Positions 53,538 through 63,162 of a DNA stretch of 64,000 nt are shown piece after piece. Where the stretch lies: contig NZ_JAHCDN010000003.1 of NCBI RefSeq assembly GCF_018413605.1, positions 294,688-358,687 of the forward strand, in the 5' to 3' direction. The DNA comes from Variovorax sp. PCZ-1. Its GTDB lineage: Bacteria; Pseudomonadota; Gammaproteobacteria; Burkholderiales; Burkholderiaceae_C. The notes beneath the pieces were generated by a model, which was not told where the DNA came from, did not search any database, and saw nothing but the letters and a program-made list of their open reading frames with translations. The translations under genes were made by a program, and so were the position numbers. The stretch's first letter is position 1, and each line of letters starts with the position of its first letter.

Positions 53538-55496
53538 ATGACTGAACTGCGCAACGTAGAAGCCGAGTTAGCCAAGTTTCGCCGCCGCGTGCTGGTGGCC
53601 AGCGTCTTCGTGCTGTTCTGCTTCTTGCTACTCGTCTCGCGCTTGGTGTGGCTGCAAGTGGTGCGCCATGACGATTTTGAAGAGCAGGCGGAGAGCAACC
53701 GTACGGCCATTGTGCCCATCGTGCCCAATCGCGGCTTGATCATGGATCGCAATGGCATCACACTGGCCACCAATTACTCTGCCTACACGCTAGAGATCAC
53801 GCCTTCCAAAATTCCCGGCACTTTGGAGGAAACGATTGATCAGCTTTCCGCCTTGGTAGACATCCAGCCGCGCGATAAGCGCCGCTTCAAGAAACTGGTG
53901 GATGAATCCAAAAGTTTTGAATCACTGCCGATTCGCACGCGTCTCTCCGATGAGGAAGTGGCGAAATTTGCCGCGCAGCGCTTTCGCTTTCCCGGCGTGG
54001 ATATCAAGGCGCGATTGTTTCGTCAGTATCCACATGGGGAGCTCGCCAGTCATGTGATTGGCTACATTGGCCGCATCAACCAGCGCGAAAAAGAACAAAT
54101 TGAAGAGTGGCCCGAAGAACAGCAAACCAATTACAAAGGCACAGATTACATTGGCAAGCTAGGCATTGAGCAAAGCTTTGAACAGCAGTTGCATGGCATC
54201 ACGGGTGTCGATGAGGTCGAGACATCTGCGGGTGGCCGCGCAGTGCGCAAGCTCGCCAGTAACCCCGCTACGCCGGGTAACACCATCAAGCTCTCCATCG
54301 ATATCAAGCTGCAGAAACTCATCGAAGAGATGTATGGCGAGCGGCGCGGGGCTTTGGTGGCGATTGATCCGCGCAATGGCGAGGTTCTGGCCTTTGTGAG
54401 CATGCCGACCTTTGATCCGAATCTCTTCGTTGAGGGCATTGATGTTGAGAACTGGCAAATCTTGAATGAGAGCATTGATAAGCCCTTGCTCAATCGCGCC
54501 CTGCGCGGCACGTACCCACCTGGCTCCACTTACAAGCCTTTCATGGCTTTGGCAGCGCTGGAAACAGGCAAGCGCACCGCGGGCACGATCATCAACGATG
54601 CCGGCTCATGGACATTCGGCGGCCACACCTTCCGCAGCCACGGCGATGGCGGCTTGGGCGCGGTAGATATGTATCGCAGCATCGTGAAATCATCCAATGT
54701 GTATTACTACTCTCTTGCCAACGAGATGGGTGTGGATGCCATGCATGATTTCATGAAGCCGCTGGGCTTTGGGCAATACACCGGCATTGACATCAATGGC
54801 GAGGTGCGTGGCGTGTTGCCTAGCCAAGAGTGGAAGCGCACGTATTACAAGAAGCCTGAGCAGAAGAAATGGTATGCCGGCGAGACGATCTCGCTGGGCA
54901 TCGGCCAAGGCTACAACACCTTCACCATGCTGCAGCTTGCACATGCCACTGGCATCTTGGCCAATGGCGGTATTCGGCATCAGCCTAAGCTGGTGACAGC
55001 TACGCAGGATGCTTTGAGCCGCAATTGGATACCTGCTGCCAAAGAGCCAGCGATGAACCTAGGCTATAAACCCGAGCACGTGGCCGTGATCAATCGCTCG
55101 CTCGTGGGCGTGACGAAAGAGGGCACATCTGCACGCGTATTTGCAGGCGCAGGCTACGTGAGCGGCGGCAAAACCGGCACAGCCCAGGCCGTGACGATTG
55201 GCCAAAAAGATAAATACAACGCCTCCAAATTAGAAGAGCACCAGCGTGATCACGCCCTCTACATGGCCTTCGCGCCGGCAGACAATCCACAAATCGCTCT
55301 CGCCGTGATCGTAGAAAACGCAGGCTTCGGCGCAGAGCATGCCGCGCCGATTGCGCGCCGTGTGTTTGATTACGTGTTGCTTGGGCAATACCCGAGTGAA
55401 GAAGATTTAGTGGCTGTGAAAAAAGGCCAGGCCGCTGCGCCGATTGGCAAGCCGCGTAAGGTGGAAGACATTCCTTGGAAAACCGCCGCGCCTTGA
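53538..55496 (+). CDS. mrdA: Penicillin-binding protein 2 (elongation transpeptidase)
   Basis: A 652-residue class B PBP. One membrane helix (VLVASVFVLFCFLLLVSRLVW) is followed by the pedestal domain. The transpeptidase has SxxK in PGSTYKPFMAL, SxN in KSSNVYYYS and KTG in SGGKTGTAQA. It makes sidewall crosslinks with RodA and MreC. The usual partner gene rodA (mrdB) does not follow here; instead a terminator-like hairpin and an unrelated secreted-protein cluster come next. Confidence 0.96.
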   Translation: MTELRNVEAELAKFRRRVLVASVFVLFCFLLLVSRLVWLQVVRHDDFEEQAESNRTAIVPIVPNRGLIMDRNGITLATNYSAYTLEITPSKIPGTLEETIDQLSALVDIQPRDKRRFKKLVDESKSFESLPIRTRLSDEEVAKFAAQRFRFPGVDIKARLFRQYPHGELASHVIGYIGRINQREKEQIEEWPEEQQTNYKGTDYIGKLGIEQSFEQQLHGITGVDEVETSAGGRAVRKLASNPATPGNTIKLSIDIKLQKLIEEMYGERRGALVAIDPRNGEVLAFVSMPTFDPNLFVEGIDVENWQILNESIDKPLLNRALRGTYPPGSTYKPFMALAALETGKRTAGTIINDAGSWTFGGHTFRSHGDGGLGAVDMYRSIVKSSNVYYYSLANEMGVDAMHDFMKPLGFGQYTGIDINGEVRGVLPSQEWKRTYYKKPEQKKWYAGETISLGIGQGYNTFTMLQLAHATGILANGGIRHQPKLVTATQDALSRNWIPAAKEPAMNLGYKPEHVAVINRSLVGVTKEGTSARVFAGAGYVSGGKTGTAQAVTIGQKDKYNASKLEEHQRDHALYMAFAPADNPQIALAVIVENAGFGAEHAAPIARRVFDYVLLGQYPSEEDLVAVKKGQAAAPIGKPRKVEDIPWKTAAP

Positions 55497-55524
55497 TAGG
55501 CTTGTGATAGCGCCGTTTCAGAGT

Positions 55525-55547
55525 GTCGTGCTTACGCCACGACTTTT
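55525..55547 (+). terminator. Hairpin after mrdA
   Basis: GTCGTG and CACGAC (6 bp, 7-base loop) followed by TTTT, 29 bases after the mrdA stop. A likely weak terminator closing the mre operon before the secreted-protein genes. A separate palindrome AGAACG-AC-CGTTCT at 55597-55610 lies near the next start and may be an operator or mRNA structure. Confidence 0.45.
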
Positions 55548-55639
55548 CGGGTTTCCCCGAGTTGTTATTGTTTGTCACGTTTTGGACAATTGAAAAAGAA
55601 CGACCGTTCTATTTTAAAAAATCTAAACCGGAGACATCA

Positions 55640-56530
55640 ATGAAAAACAAACTCCTGGCCGCCATAGGCGTGGCCGCTCTTGTGCTGGCAACTGCAGGCA
55701 CAGCCGTAGCAACCAATTATTCCTTGTGGATCAATGGCCGTAACAACGCCAATGCCCAAGCTGGAAACTACGCCGACTTTACTTATTGGGGCCCCACAAC
55801 GACGGCCGCCGGCGTGAACAAAATCTCTGTGAACTGGGATGGGTCGAGCCGCATCGCTGATCAAAACTACCGCGTGCGCGATGCGCTCGATTGCTATTGC
55901 ACAGGTGATAACTGGTGTTATGTGGCTGCGCACAGCGCCGGCAATTTGCAAATTGGCTACGCCCTGTCTCTTTACGGCGGCTCTGCCCGCACGAAGAGAA
56001 ACGGCGTCGTCTCTGGCGGCCAATGCGGCACCGCTGCTGGCGGCGGCACGCAAACAGGCTGGAACATCAAATGGGTGAATGTGGCTGCAGGCGCTGCTGG
56101 CGGCAGCGAGTTGGCTGATGTGGGCAGCTGGGCTGTGTCTGATGCGCTCACACAAGATCTGAAGACGGCCACGGCGCGTGCGATGTATGACCACAACCAG
56201 ACCCGCTCCAAGTGGTTCTACATGTACACCGGCGCCAAAGGTGTCTGGTATTCAGAAGCATTCATGCCTGGCGAAGACGATCAAGCCGTGGCTTATCACT
56301 CTTCAGGCGGCACGGCTGGCTCAGGCGGCACGCGTTTGTGCAACCCATCGGTGAGCTCCTGCAATGACTTGACCACAGGCACCGCAGCCAATGAAGGCGG
56401 CAGCGCGAAGTGGACGAACCACGACGTGAAATTCCGTGACAGCAGCGACCAATACAACCACTACACCAATGGCAATTGGGGCGGCGTGGTGGGCTTGGTG
56501 CGTGCCAACATGGTGGCCAACGCGTTGTAA
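55640..56530 (+). CDS. Secreted protein with hydrolase-like AHSAG motif (paralogue 1)
   Basis: A 296-residue secreted protein with a signal peptide ending near TAVA (residue 25). The mature part is rich in Trp, Tyr, Asn and Gly. Cysteines at 85, 87 and 93 lie just before YVAAHSAGNLQIG. There A-H-S-A-G (Ser99) resembles the nucleophile elbow of alpha/beta hydrolases, with several Asp and His downstream (GEDDQAVAYHSSGG). No family is recognised with confidence; a lipase- or depolymerase-like enzyme is possible. The ATG at 55640 follows GGAGAC. A close paralogue follows 72 bases downstream, with near-identical 3' ends. Confidence 0.65.
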   Translation: MKNKLLAAIGVAALVLATAGTAVATNYSLWINGRNNANAQAGNYADFTYWGPTTTAAGVNKISVNWDGSSRIADQNYRVRDALDCYCTGDNWCYVAAHSAGNLQIGYALSLYGGSARTKRNGVVSGGQCGTAAGGGTQTGWNIKWVNVAAGAAGGSELADVGSWAVSDALTQDLKTATARAMYDHNQTRSKWFYMYTGAKGVWYSEAFMPGEDDQAVAYHSSGGTAGSGGTRLCNPSVSSCNDLTTGTAANEGGSAKWTNHDVKFRDSSDQYNHYTNGNWGGVVGLVRANMVANAL

Positions 56531-56602
56531 AGCCTGATCGGGCACGGCAACAGCATTTGCGCTGTTCTACGAACAATCATTCTTTCTAGATAGGAGACAT
56601 TC

Positions 56603-57484
56603 ATGAAACGCAAACTGCTTGTGGCTGCTGCCCTGATTCTTGCTGGCGCTACCGCCGCAGTCGCGACCAATTATTCTTTGTGGATCAATGGTCGCAACAA
56701 CCAAAATGCGCAGGCCGGCAATTACGCTGATTTCACTTACTGGGGGCCAGCCAGCACGGCCGCTGGTGTGAACAAAATCTCGGTGAACTGGGATGGCTTT
56801 AACCGCGTGGCTGATCAGAACTATCGCGTTCGCGATGCGTTGGATTGCTATTGCACTGGTGATAACTGGTGCTACGTGGCCGCGCACAGCGCTGGCAACT
56901 TGCAAATTGGCTATGCCTTGTCGCTTTACGGCGGGAGCGCGAGACCCAAAAGAAATGGCGTGGTCTCGGGCGGTCAATGTCAAGCCGCGGCTGGCGGCGG
57001 CACGCAAACCGGCTGGAACATCAAATGGGTGAATGTGGCCGCAGGCGCTGCTGGCGGCAGTGAGTTGGCTGATGTGGGCAGTTGGGCGGTGTCTGACCCC
57101 CTCTCACAAGATTTGAAAACTGCTACAGCGCGCGCGATGTATGACCACAACCAGACCCGCGCCAAGTGGTTCTACATGTACACCGGTGCCCAAGGCGTCT
57201 GGTATTCAGAATTGTTTATGCCGGGCGAAGATGACCAAGCCGTGGCTTACCACTCCGCAGGCGGCACAGCGGGCAGCGGTGGCCGACGCTTGTGCAATCC
57301 CAGTGTCTGGTTCTGTGATGATCTGACGTCAGGCACAGCGAGCAACGAGGGTGGCTCGGTCAAGTGGGCAAACCATACGGTGCAGTTCCGTGACAGCAGT
57401 GACCAGTACAACCACTACACCAATGGCAATTGGGGTGGCGTGGTGGGCTTGGTGCGCGCCAACATGGTGGCCAACGCGCAATAA
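56603..57484 (+). CDS. Secreted protein with hydrolase-like AHSAG motif (paralogue 2)
   Basis: A 293-residue protein colinear with the previous gene along its whole length: same signal-peptide type, same DALDCYCTGDNWCYVAAHSA segment, same C-terminal NGNWGGVVGLVRANMVANA. The difference is mostly point substitutions, with a few residues changed around 160-275. It arose by tandem duplication and both copies are intact. A good ribosome site (TAGGAG) precedes the ATG. It lies 18 bases before a membrane-anchored protein gene. Confidence 0.65.
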   Translation: MKRKLLVAAALILAGATAAVATNYSLWINGRNNQNAQAGNYADFTYWGPASTAAGVNKISVNWDGFNRVADQNYRVRDALDCYCTGDNWCYVAAHSAGNLQIGYALSLYGGSARPKRNGVVSGGQCQAAAGGGTQTGWNIKWVNVAAGAAGGSELADVGSWAVSDPLSQDLKTATARAMYDHNQTRAKWFYMYTGAQGVWYSELFMPGEDDQAVAYHSAGGTAGSGGRRLCNPSVWFCDDLTSGTASNEGGSVKWANHTVQFRDSSDQYNHYTNGNWGGVVGLVRANMVANAQ

Positions 57485-57502
57485 GAGCCCTTACTTTTAG
57501 CC

Positions 57503-58753
57503 ATGCACAAACGCGCCGCCACCGCTTGGATGCTGGCCATCCTCGGGGTGGCTGCGCTGCTGCTATGGTGGCTGTTTGGTGATGATTCGACTAGTACCGA
57601 AGCAGCTAAGCCAGCTGCTGCTGCGAGCATGTCAGGCGCGATGCAAAGTTCGGCTGCCTCGTCATTGATTGGTGCAGCGGCAGGTTCATCGATAAGCAGC
57701 AGTGGCGCGCCACTCAGCCCAGAAGGCCAGAGGCTCCGTGAAGAAAAACTGGTGCAAGCACGCGAGCGCTACGAGCGCGCGAGCCAAGTATTCAGCAGCT
57801 ACCGCGATGCCACACGCTATCCGCATGAATCTCGCCCGATTGCAGATGCGCCCGATCAGGTGCGCCCCTTTGATCCCGTGATCGAAGAAAAAACCATGCG
57901 CAATGAGCGTGGTGAAGGCGTCAAAGGTATCACGCTGAAGACCGGGCAAGATCGCGTGTTTCTCTCTGGGCAGGATACGGTGAAGTTCACCGTGCAGGCC
58001 ATAGACAGTAGTGGCAAAGTATTGCCTTTGCTCATCACGCGCGCTGCTGCGCAATCCATGCCTGATGGCAAGCAATTGCAGCAAGTACGCGCGGCCAATT
58101 TGGATTTTACAGATGCTGGCGCATCGGGGGCAGGCGGTGCAGATGATGTGGCCGGAGATGGCAATTTCAGCGCCCGCCTCTCGCCATCTACCCAAGGTTT
58201 TGCGGGCTTTGCAGGCACGATCCGCGTGCTCGTTTTCGTGCGTGCCGATGGCAAAGAAGGTGTGGCGCATTTTGACGTGATCTACACCGAAGACGCGCCA
58301 GCCACTTGGGGCACAGTCCGCGAAGCGCAGGAGCAGGGCTCGCTCAATTTCTATGTCAAAGCCAATGTGCGCGTGCCAGGGCGCTATGTGGTGAGTGCTC
58401 GTGTGGATGATGCGCGCGGTCAGCCATTTGCTTTGGTGACGTTCAACGATGAAGTTGCAGCTGGCGCGAAGGAATTCAAACTGCATCTGTTTGGCGCTTT
58501 GATCCGCGACAAGCGCCCCGTGTTTCCACTCAAGCTTCGCGATGTGGATGGCTTTTTGCTGATTCCCGATAAATTTCCAGATCGCTTGATGATGTCGCGC
58601 CGCGCCGGTGTGGTGCACACCAGTGGCAGCTACAACGCTGACAGCTTTTCGCCCAACGAATGGAGCAGCGAAGAGCGTGATCGCTACTTAGCTGAATATG
58701 GCCGTGATCTGGATGCGGCGCGCAGAGAGCTAGAGCGCCTAGGCGGGAAGTAG
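57503..58753 (+). CDS. Membrane-anchored periplasmic protein, possible partner of the two secreted paralogues
   Basis: A 416-residue protein with one N-terminal membrane helix (AWMLAILGVAALLLWWLFG), a serine/alanine-rich linker, a charged helix (LREEKLVQARERYERASQVF), then a beta-rich periplasmic region and a C-terminal helix (RDLDAARRELERLGG). This layout suits a folding or secretion helper for the two upstream secreted proteins, and the 18-base gap supports one transcript. It lacks any motif I can tie to known lipase foldases, so the role is an inference from position. Its 3' end is followed by a dispersed repeat and the convergent gshB. Confidence 0.6.
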   Translation: MHKRAATAWMLAILGVAALLLWWLFGDDSTSTEAAKPAAAASMSGAMQSSAASSLIGAAAGSSISSSGAPLSPEGQRLREEKLVQARERYERASQVFSSYRDATRYPHESRPIADAPDQVRPFDPVIEEKTMRNERGEGVKGITLKTGQDRVFLSGQDTVKFTVQAIDSSGKVLPLLITRAAAQSMPDGKQLQQVRAANLDFTDAGASGAGGADDVAGDGNFSARLSPSTQGFAGFAGTIRVLVFVRADGKEGVAHFDVIYTEDAPATWGTVREAQEQGSLNFYVKANVRVPGRYVVSARVDDARGQPFALVTFNDEVAAGAKEFKLHLFGALIRDKRPVFPLKLRDVDGFLLIPDKFPDRLMMSRRAGVVHTSGSYNADSFSPNEWSSEERDRYLAEYGRDLDAARRELERLGGK

Positions 58754-58778
58754 CCCATTTTTAAAGCATTTTTGGCAT

Positions 58779-58823
58779 ATCGCCGGCATAGAATCTGCGC
58801 GGAATGCTATTGATTTAATAGTA
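58779..58823 (+). repeat. Dispersed repeat at the convergent junction with gshB
   Basis: GCCGGC at 58782-58787, ATAGAATCTGCGCGGAATGC and TATTGATTTAATAGTA. The last six residues and the stop codon of gshB (ELLLNQ) are encoded by the opposite strand of this repeat. Confidence 0.8.
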
Positions 58824-59766
58824 ATTCAAGCTGCGTGATGAAGTGGGTAGCCACGTCCCATCCCATCTGATCGGTGATTTCTTGAAAGCATGTCGGGCTG
58901 GTTACATTGATTTCCGTGAGCTGCTCGCCGATCACATCTAGGCCGATTAAAAACAAACCACGTTTGGCGAGATTCGAGCCGATGTGTTCAGCAATTTCTC
59001 TGTCGCGCGGCGTGATCGGTTGCGCCACACCTTTGCCGCCCGCCGCCAAATTGCCTCGTACCTCGCCGCCCTGTGGGATGCGTGCGAGGCAGTAGGGCAC
59101 AGGCGCACCATTGATCACGAGGATGCGTTTATCGCCTTGCTCAATCGCCGGAATGAACTTTTGCACCATCACAGTTTGCGCGCCGTCTTTGTTCAGCGTT
59201 TCGATGATGCCGCCAAGGTTCAGCCCATCGGCTTTCACGCGAAAAATGCCAGCGCCGCCCATGCCATCGAGCGGCTTCAAGATGATGTCTTTGTGCTCAG
59301 CGTGAAAGCGTTTGATGTCTGACGCATCGCGCGTCACCAGCGTAGGCGAGACGAACTGCGGAAACTCCATGATGGCGAGTTTCTCTGGATGATCGCGCAG
59401 TGATCGGGCTTTGTTAAACACCTTTGCGCCTTCGCGCTCGGCCTGCTCCAGCAAATGCGTCGCGTAGAAATACTCGCTGTCAAAAGGCGGATCTTTGCGC
59501 ATGATCACCGCATCAAAATCTTTGAGTGGAGCAGGGCGCTCGTTGGGCTTGTCTTGCTTGGATATGAACCAGTTTTCTAGCTCACCGGTGAGCGAAATAT
59601 CGCGCACAAAGCCAGTGACCACACCACCGCTTTGCCACATCACATCTTTGGGCTCGCAAGCGCTGAGTGTGTGCCCGCGTGCGGCGGCAGCCCGCATCAT
59701 GGCGAAGGTGCTGTCTTTGTAGGTCTTGAAGGATTCGAGCGGATCGGCGATGAAGAGGATGTGCAT
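58807..59766 (-). CDS. gshB: Glutathione synthetase
   Basis: A 319-residue ATP-grasp ligase that joins gamma-glutamylcysteine and glycine. Recognisable: MHILFIADPLESFKTYKDST, IMRKDPPFDSEYFY, the ATP-grasp loop KPLDGMGGAGIFRV and INVTSPTCFQEI at the end. Length is normal. Its C-terminal tail is read from a dispersed repeat, which may have replaced a few native residues. It begins 14 bases after the stop of the BenE-type gene and so is probably co-transcribed with it. Confidence 0.95.
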   Translation of the reverse strand: MHILFIADPLESFKTYKDSTFAMMRAAAARGHTLSACEPKDVMWQSGGVVTGFVRDISLTGELENWFISKQDKPNERPAPLKDFDAVIMRKDPPFDSEYFYATHLLEQAEREGAKVFNKARSLRDHPEKLAIMEFPQFVSPTLVTRDASDIKRFHAEHKDIILKPLDGMGGAGIFRVKADGLNLGGIIETLNKDGAQTVMVQKFIPAIEQGDKRILVINGAPVPYCLARIPQGGEVRGNLAAGGKGVAQPITPRDREIAEHIGSNLAKRGLFLIGLDVIGEQLTEINVTSPTCFQEITDQMGWDVATHFITQLELLLNQ

Positions 59767-59780
59767 TCGTGTTCTCTGGC

Positions 59781-60968
59781 TTAGGTCTTAGCTCGATAGT
59801 TTTGCACAAACAGCGCCAAGCTGCCGGCCACCACACCCCAGAAGGCTGCGCCAATGCCGGCCAGCGTTACGCCACTCAATGTCACGAGGAAGGTGATGAT
59901 CGCAGCATCGCGGTGCTTTTCATCTTGCAGAGCAGTTGCCAAGCCGCCTGCAATCGTGCCCAAGAGTGCTAATCCTGCAATGGCAGCGATCAGCTCTTTG
60001 GGGAAAGCGGTGAGCAGCGCAGTCACGATGCTCGCAAACAGGCCGATGAAAATGTAAATGATGCCGCACACAGATGACGCGATGTAGCGTTTATCAGGAT
60101 CAGGATGCGCTTCTTTGCCCATACAAATCGCTGCAGTGATCGCGGATAGATTCAAAGCAAATCCGCCAAAAGGTGCAAGCAGAAAAGTTGCCACGCCCGT
60201 CATGCTGATGATTTTGGAGAGAGGCAGTTGAAAGCCCGAGGCGCGAATCGCCGCCACACCGGGAAGATTCTGCGAAGCCATCGTCACAATAAAAAGTGGC
60301 AGCGCTAGGCTGATGGCTGCGCCCCAACTGAATTCAGGCATCACAAACACTGGTTTTGCCAAGGAAAAAGTGATGTTTGCCGGCATAGAATCTGCGCGAA
60401 ATGCTACGAAAATAATAGCGATTACCAAGGTGAGTACGACTGCATAACGTGCGTTCCAGCGCTTACCTAGTAGATAGGTGATGAGCATCAGCACCACCAG
60501 CGCCCAGTCCGTTTGCGCCGCAACAAAGCCCTGCATGCCAAAGCGCGCGAGCACGCCAGCGAGCAGCGCAGCAGCTATCGCCATCGGGATGCGATCCATC
60601 AGTTTTTCAAACCAACCGGTGACGCCAGCGAGTGTGATCAGCGCTGCGCAAATCATGAATGCGCCCACGGCTTCATTCATCGAGTAGCCCGCGCCAGATG
60701 CACCAGCCACGCCTGCTACCGCCAGTACCGCAGCGCCTGGCGTGCTCCAAGCCACCATCACGGGCTTGCGCAAAATCAAAGAGGGAATCAAGGTACATAA
60801 GCCCATACCCAAACCGAGTGCCCACATCCAAGAGGTGAGCTGCTCCGGCGTGGCTTTGAACGCGAGGGCTGCTGAGAAAACGATGGCGACGGAGCTGGTG
60901 AAGCCCACCAGCACAGCAACGAAGCCTGCAGTCGCAGCAGACAGCGAAAAGTCTTTGAAAAAACTCAA
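59781..60968 (-). CDS. BenE-family benzoate/proton symporter
   Basis: A 395-residue membrane transporter with about 11-12 helices. The glycine- and alanine-rich segments FKATPEQLTSWMWALGLGMG and LALPLFIVTMASQNLPGVAAI are typical of BenE. The start is TTG at 60968 (MSFFKDFSLSAATAG), with a possible ribosome site AGGGTCGGA. Residues of about 183-198 (AIIFVAFRADSMPANI) are encoded by a dispersed repeat copy and lie in a loop or helix end. Substrate is taken from the family; benzoate catabolism genes are not visible here. Confidence 0.85.
   Translation of the reverse strand: MSFFKDFSLSAATAGFVAVLVGFTSSVAIVFSAALAFKATPEQLTSWMWALGLGMGLCTLIPSLILRKPVMVAWSTPGAAVLAVAGVAGASGAGYSMNEAVGAFMICAALITLAGVTGWFEKLMDRIPMAIAAALLAGVLARFGMQGFVAAQTDWALVVLMLITYLLGKRWNARYAVVLTLVIAIIFVAFRADSMPANITFSLAKPVFVMPEFSWGAAISLALPLFIVTMASQNLPGVAAIRASGFQLPLSKIISMTGVATFLLAPFGGFALNLSAITAAICMGKEAHPDPDKRYIASSVCGIIYIFIGLFASIVTALLTAFPKELIAAIAGLALLGTIAGGLATALQDEKHRDAAIITFLVTLSGVTLAGIGAAFWGVVAGSLALFVQNYRAKT
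60374..60420 (+). repeat. Dispersed repeat inside the BenE-type gene
   Basis: GCCGGC at 60379-60384, ATAGAATCTGCGCGAAATGC and TACGAAAATAATAGCG. The transporter gene reads the opposite strand of the repeat in an open frame, giving AIIFVAFRADSMPA. This shows the repeat is tolerated inside membrane-protein coding DNA. Confidence 0.8.
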
Positions 60969-60977
60969 ATTCCGACC

Positions 60978-62846
60978 CTAAATTTCAACTTTAGAGCCTA
61001 GCTCGACAACCGCGTTATTAGGCAGGCGCAAGAAATCAGCCGCAGCACTCGCGTTGTGATGCATTTGCGCAAACAGCTTCTCGCGCCATTCACTCATGCC
61101 GCCACCTATGGTCGGCACAACAGTGTCGCGCGAGAGGAAATAGCTGGTTTGCATCGGATCCAGCTCGCAGCCACGGCTGGTGATTTGCTGTAAGGCCTCG
61201 GGCACATCGGGATCGTTTTTAAATCCGAAATTCAGCGTCACTTGCCAGCAGTCATGCCCAAGCGGCTCAATCTGCACACGCTTGTTCAAACCAATCCAAG
61301 GCACTTCATGGCTTTTCACGGTCACAAACAGATTGTGTTGATGCAGCACTTTGTTGTGCTTCAAGTTGTGGAGCAATGCATTGGGCACTGTACCTTGATC
61401 GCTGGTGAGAAATACTGCCGTTCCTTCCACACGGGTGGGTGGGCTCACAAACACGGCTTCTAAAAAGCTCTTCAAATCAATGCCATCTGCTTTGGATTTC
61501 TCATGAAGCAGTTTGCGACCTTGCTTCCATGTGATCATCAGTGTGAAGATGGCCGCGCCAATCACCAAGGGGAACCAGCCGCCATCGAGCAGCTTGAGCA
61601 TATTGGATGCCCAAAACGCAAAATCCACGATGAAAAACACGCCTGTGGCCGCGATGCACAGCCACAGCGGGTATTTCCAAGCATGGCGAATCACGAAGAA
61701 GGTGAGAATCGTGGTGATCAGCATATCCGTCGTCACGGCAATGCCGTAAGCCGAAGCCAAAGCGCCAGAGGATTTGAACATCACCACGGCCAACACAATC
61801 GCCACAAACAGCGCCCAGTTCACAAATGGGATATAGATTTGCCCCGTTTCTTTCGTGGATGTATGAAGCATGCGCAGGCGCGGCAAGAAACCGAGCTGCA
61901 CAACTTGCTTGGTGACTGAAAATGCGCCCGAGATCAAAGCTTGAGACGCGATCACGGCAGCCATCGTGGCGAGTATCACCAAAGGAATCAGCATCCAATC
62001 AGGTGCCATCATGTAAAACGGATTCTTCACCGTCTCAGGCTTGGCTAGTAGCAAAGCGCCTTGGCCAAAATAATTGAGCGTGAGCGCTGGCATCACTACG
62101 GTGAACCAAGCAATACGAATCGGACGCTTGCCAAAATGCCCCATATCAGCATACAGCGCTTCAGCACCTGTCACGCACAACACAACCGCGCCCAAAATAA
62201 TGAAGGTCGTTCCTGGGTTATGCCACATGAACAAAAGAGCGTAATGCGGGCTCAATGCCTTCAAAACCACGGGATTGCCCATGATGTGGAAGATGCCCAA
62301 ACCCGCCAAAGTTGCAAACCAGACCAAGGTAATGGGTCCAAAGAACTTGCCAATACCCGCTGTGCCACGCTTTTGCACAAGAAACAAGAAAAACAAAATC
62401 ACCAGTGATACGGGGACCACATACTTTTTGAACTGAGGCGAAATCACCTCCAAACCTTCCACAGCACCCAGCACAGAAATCGCCGGTGTGATCACGCCAT
62501 CACCATAAAACAGGCAGGTGCCAAAGATGCCCACCATGAGTAACACGCGCCGTAACTCGGGCTTATCACTTACGGCGCGTGAGGCTAATGTGAGCATTGC
62601 CACCAAGCCACCCTCGCCCTCGTTGTCTGCTCGCAACACCAGCGCGACGTACTTGACGGAAACGATCACCGTCAAAGTCCAGAAGATCAGTGACAAGATG
62701 CCATAAATGTTTTGTGGCGTAAATTCCACATGCCCAGATCCAAAGATCTCCTTCATTGCGTACAGAACACTGGTTCCAATGTCGCCGTACACAACACCTA
62801 CAGCGCCTATGATCAGAGCAATGAGAGAGGTTTTTTGTGTGGACAC
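60978..62846 (-). CDS. kup: Potassium transporter Kup
   Basis: A 622-residue KUP/HAK potassium-proton symporter with 12 membrane helices in the first 440 residues and a cytoplasmic C-terminal domain. The start is GTG 62846 ([30 protein letters not shown]), which includes the [17 protein letters not shown] signature. [20 protein letters not shown] and [18 protein letters not shown] are also diagnostic. It ends 9 bases before the BenE-type start, so kup, that transporter and gshB form a probable minus-strand unit. Confidence 0.96.
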   Translation of the reverse strand: MSTQKTSLIALIIGAVGVVYGDIGTSVLYAMKEIFGSGHVEFTPQNIYGILSLIFWTLTVIVSVKYVALVLRADNEGEGGLVAMLTLASRAVSDKPELRRVLLMVGIFGTCLFYGDGVITPAISVLGAVEGLEVISPQFKKYVVPVSLVILFFLFLVQKRGTAGIGKFFGPITLVWFATLAGLGIFHIMGNPVVLKALSPHYALLFMWHNPGTTFIILGAVVLCVTGAEALYADMGHFGKRPIRIAWFTVVMPALTLNYFGQGALLLAKPETVKNPFYMMAPDWMLIPLVILATMAAVIASQALISGAFSVTKQVVQLGFLPRLRMLHTSTKETGQIYIPFVNWALFVAIVLAVVMFKSSGALASAYGIAVTTDMLITTILTFFVIRHAWKYPLWLCIAATGVFFIVDFAFWASNMLKLLDGGWFPLVIGAAIFTLMITWKQGRKLLHEKSKADGIDLKSFLEAVFVSPPTRVEGTAVFLTSDQGTVPNALLHNLKHNKVLHQHNLFVTVKSHEVPWIGLNKRVQIEPLGHDCWQVTLNFGFKNDPDVPEALQQITSRGCELDPMQTSYFLSRDTVVPTIGGGMSEWREKLFAQMHHNASAAADFLRLPNNAVVELGSKVEI

Positions 62847-63162
62847 GTGCTATTTCCTTGACCGAGTTTAAACCGTCTGATTCAAATTCGACACCGTGAA
62901 AAATATTTCTTTACAGAAACAAAATCACATCGTCTTTTCATGCTTTTTCAGCCATTTTTGCGTCTATGTGATGAGTTCGATAAAAGTAGATCTTCTTGGT
63001 AACACAATGTTAAAATTCCTCTTGAAAATGAGCTTCGGTAAAGAAAACATTCATTATCAAGCGTTTATTTAGGTAAACTTAAGTGGTTTCGTATAACTAA
63101 GCTAAACATATCAGGTTGCTTTTTTGAAAAATGGTAAGCAGAAGGTATTCAATCTTCTGAAA
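62847..63162. other. AT-rich divergent intergenic region
   Basis: A 316-base stretch with no gene, between the divergent kup and the DUF11-type gene. It is markedly AT-rich compared with the window. It should contain both promoters and could be bound by an H-NS-like silencer. I see no clear dyad, riboswitch or repeat copy. Confidence 0.5.

Noticed and set aside
57503..58753. Lipase-specific foldase (LifO) for the anchored protein
   Set aside because: The single N-terminal helix and neighbours fit, but I see none of the conserved foldase motif and the region is beta-rich rather than all-helical.
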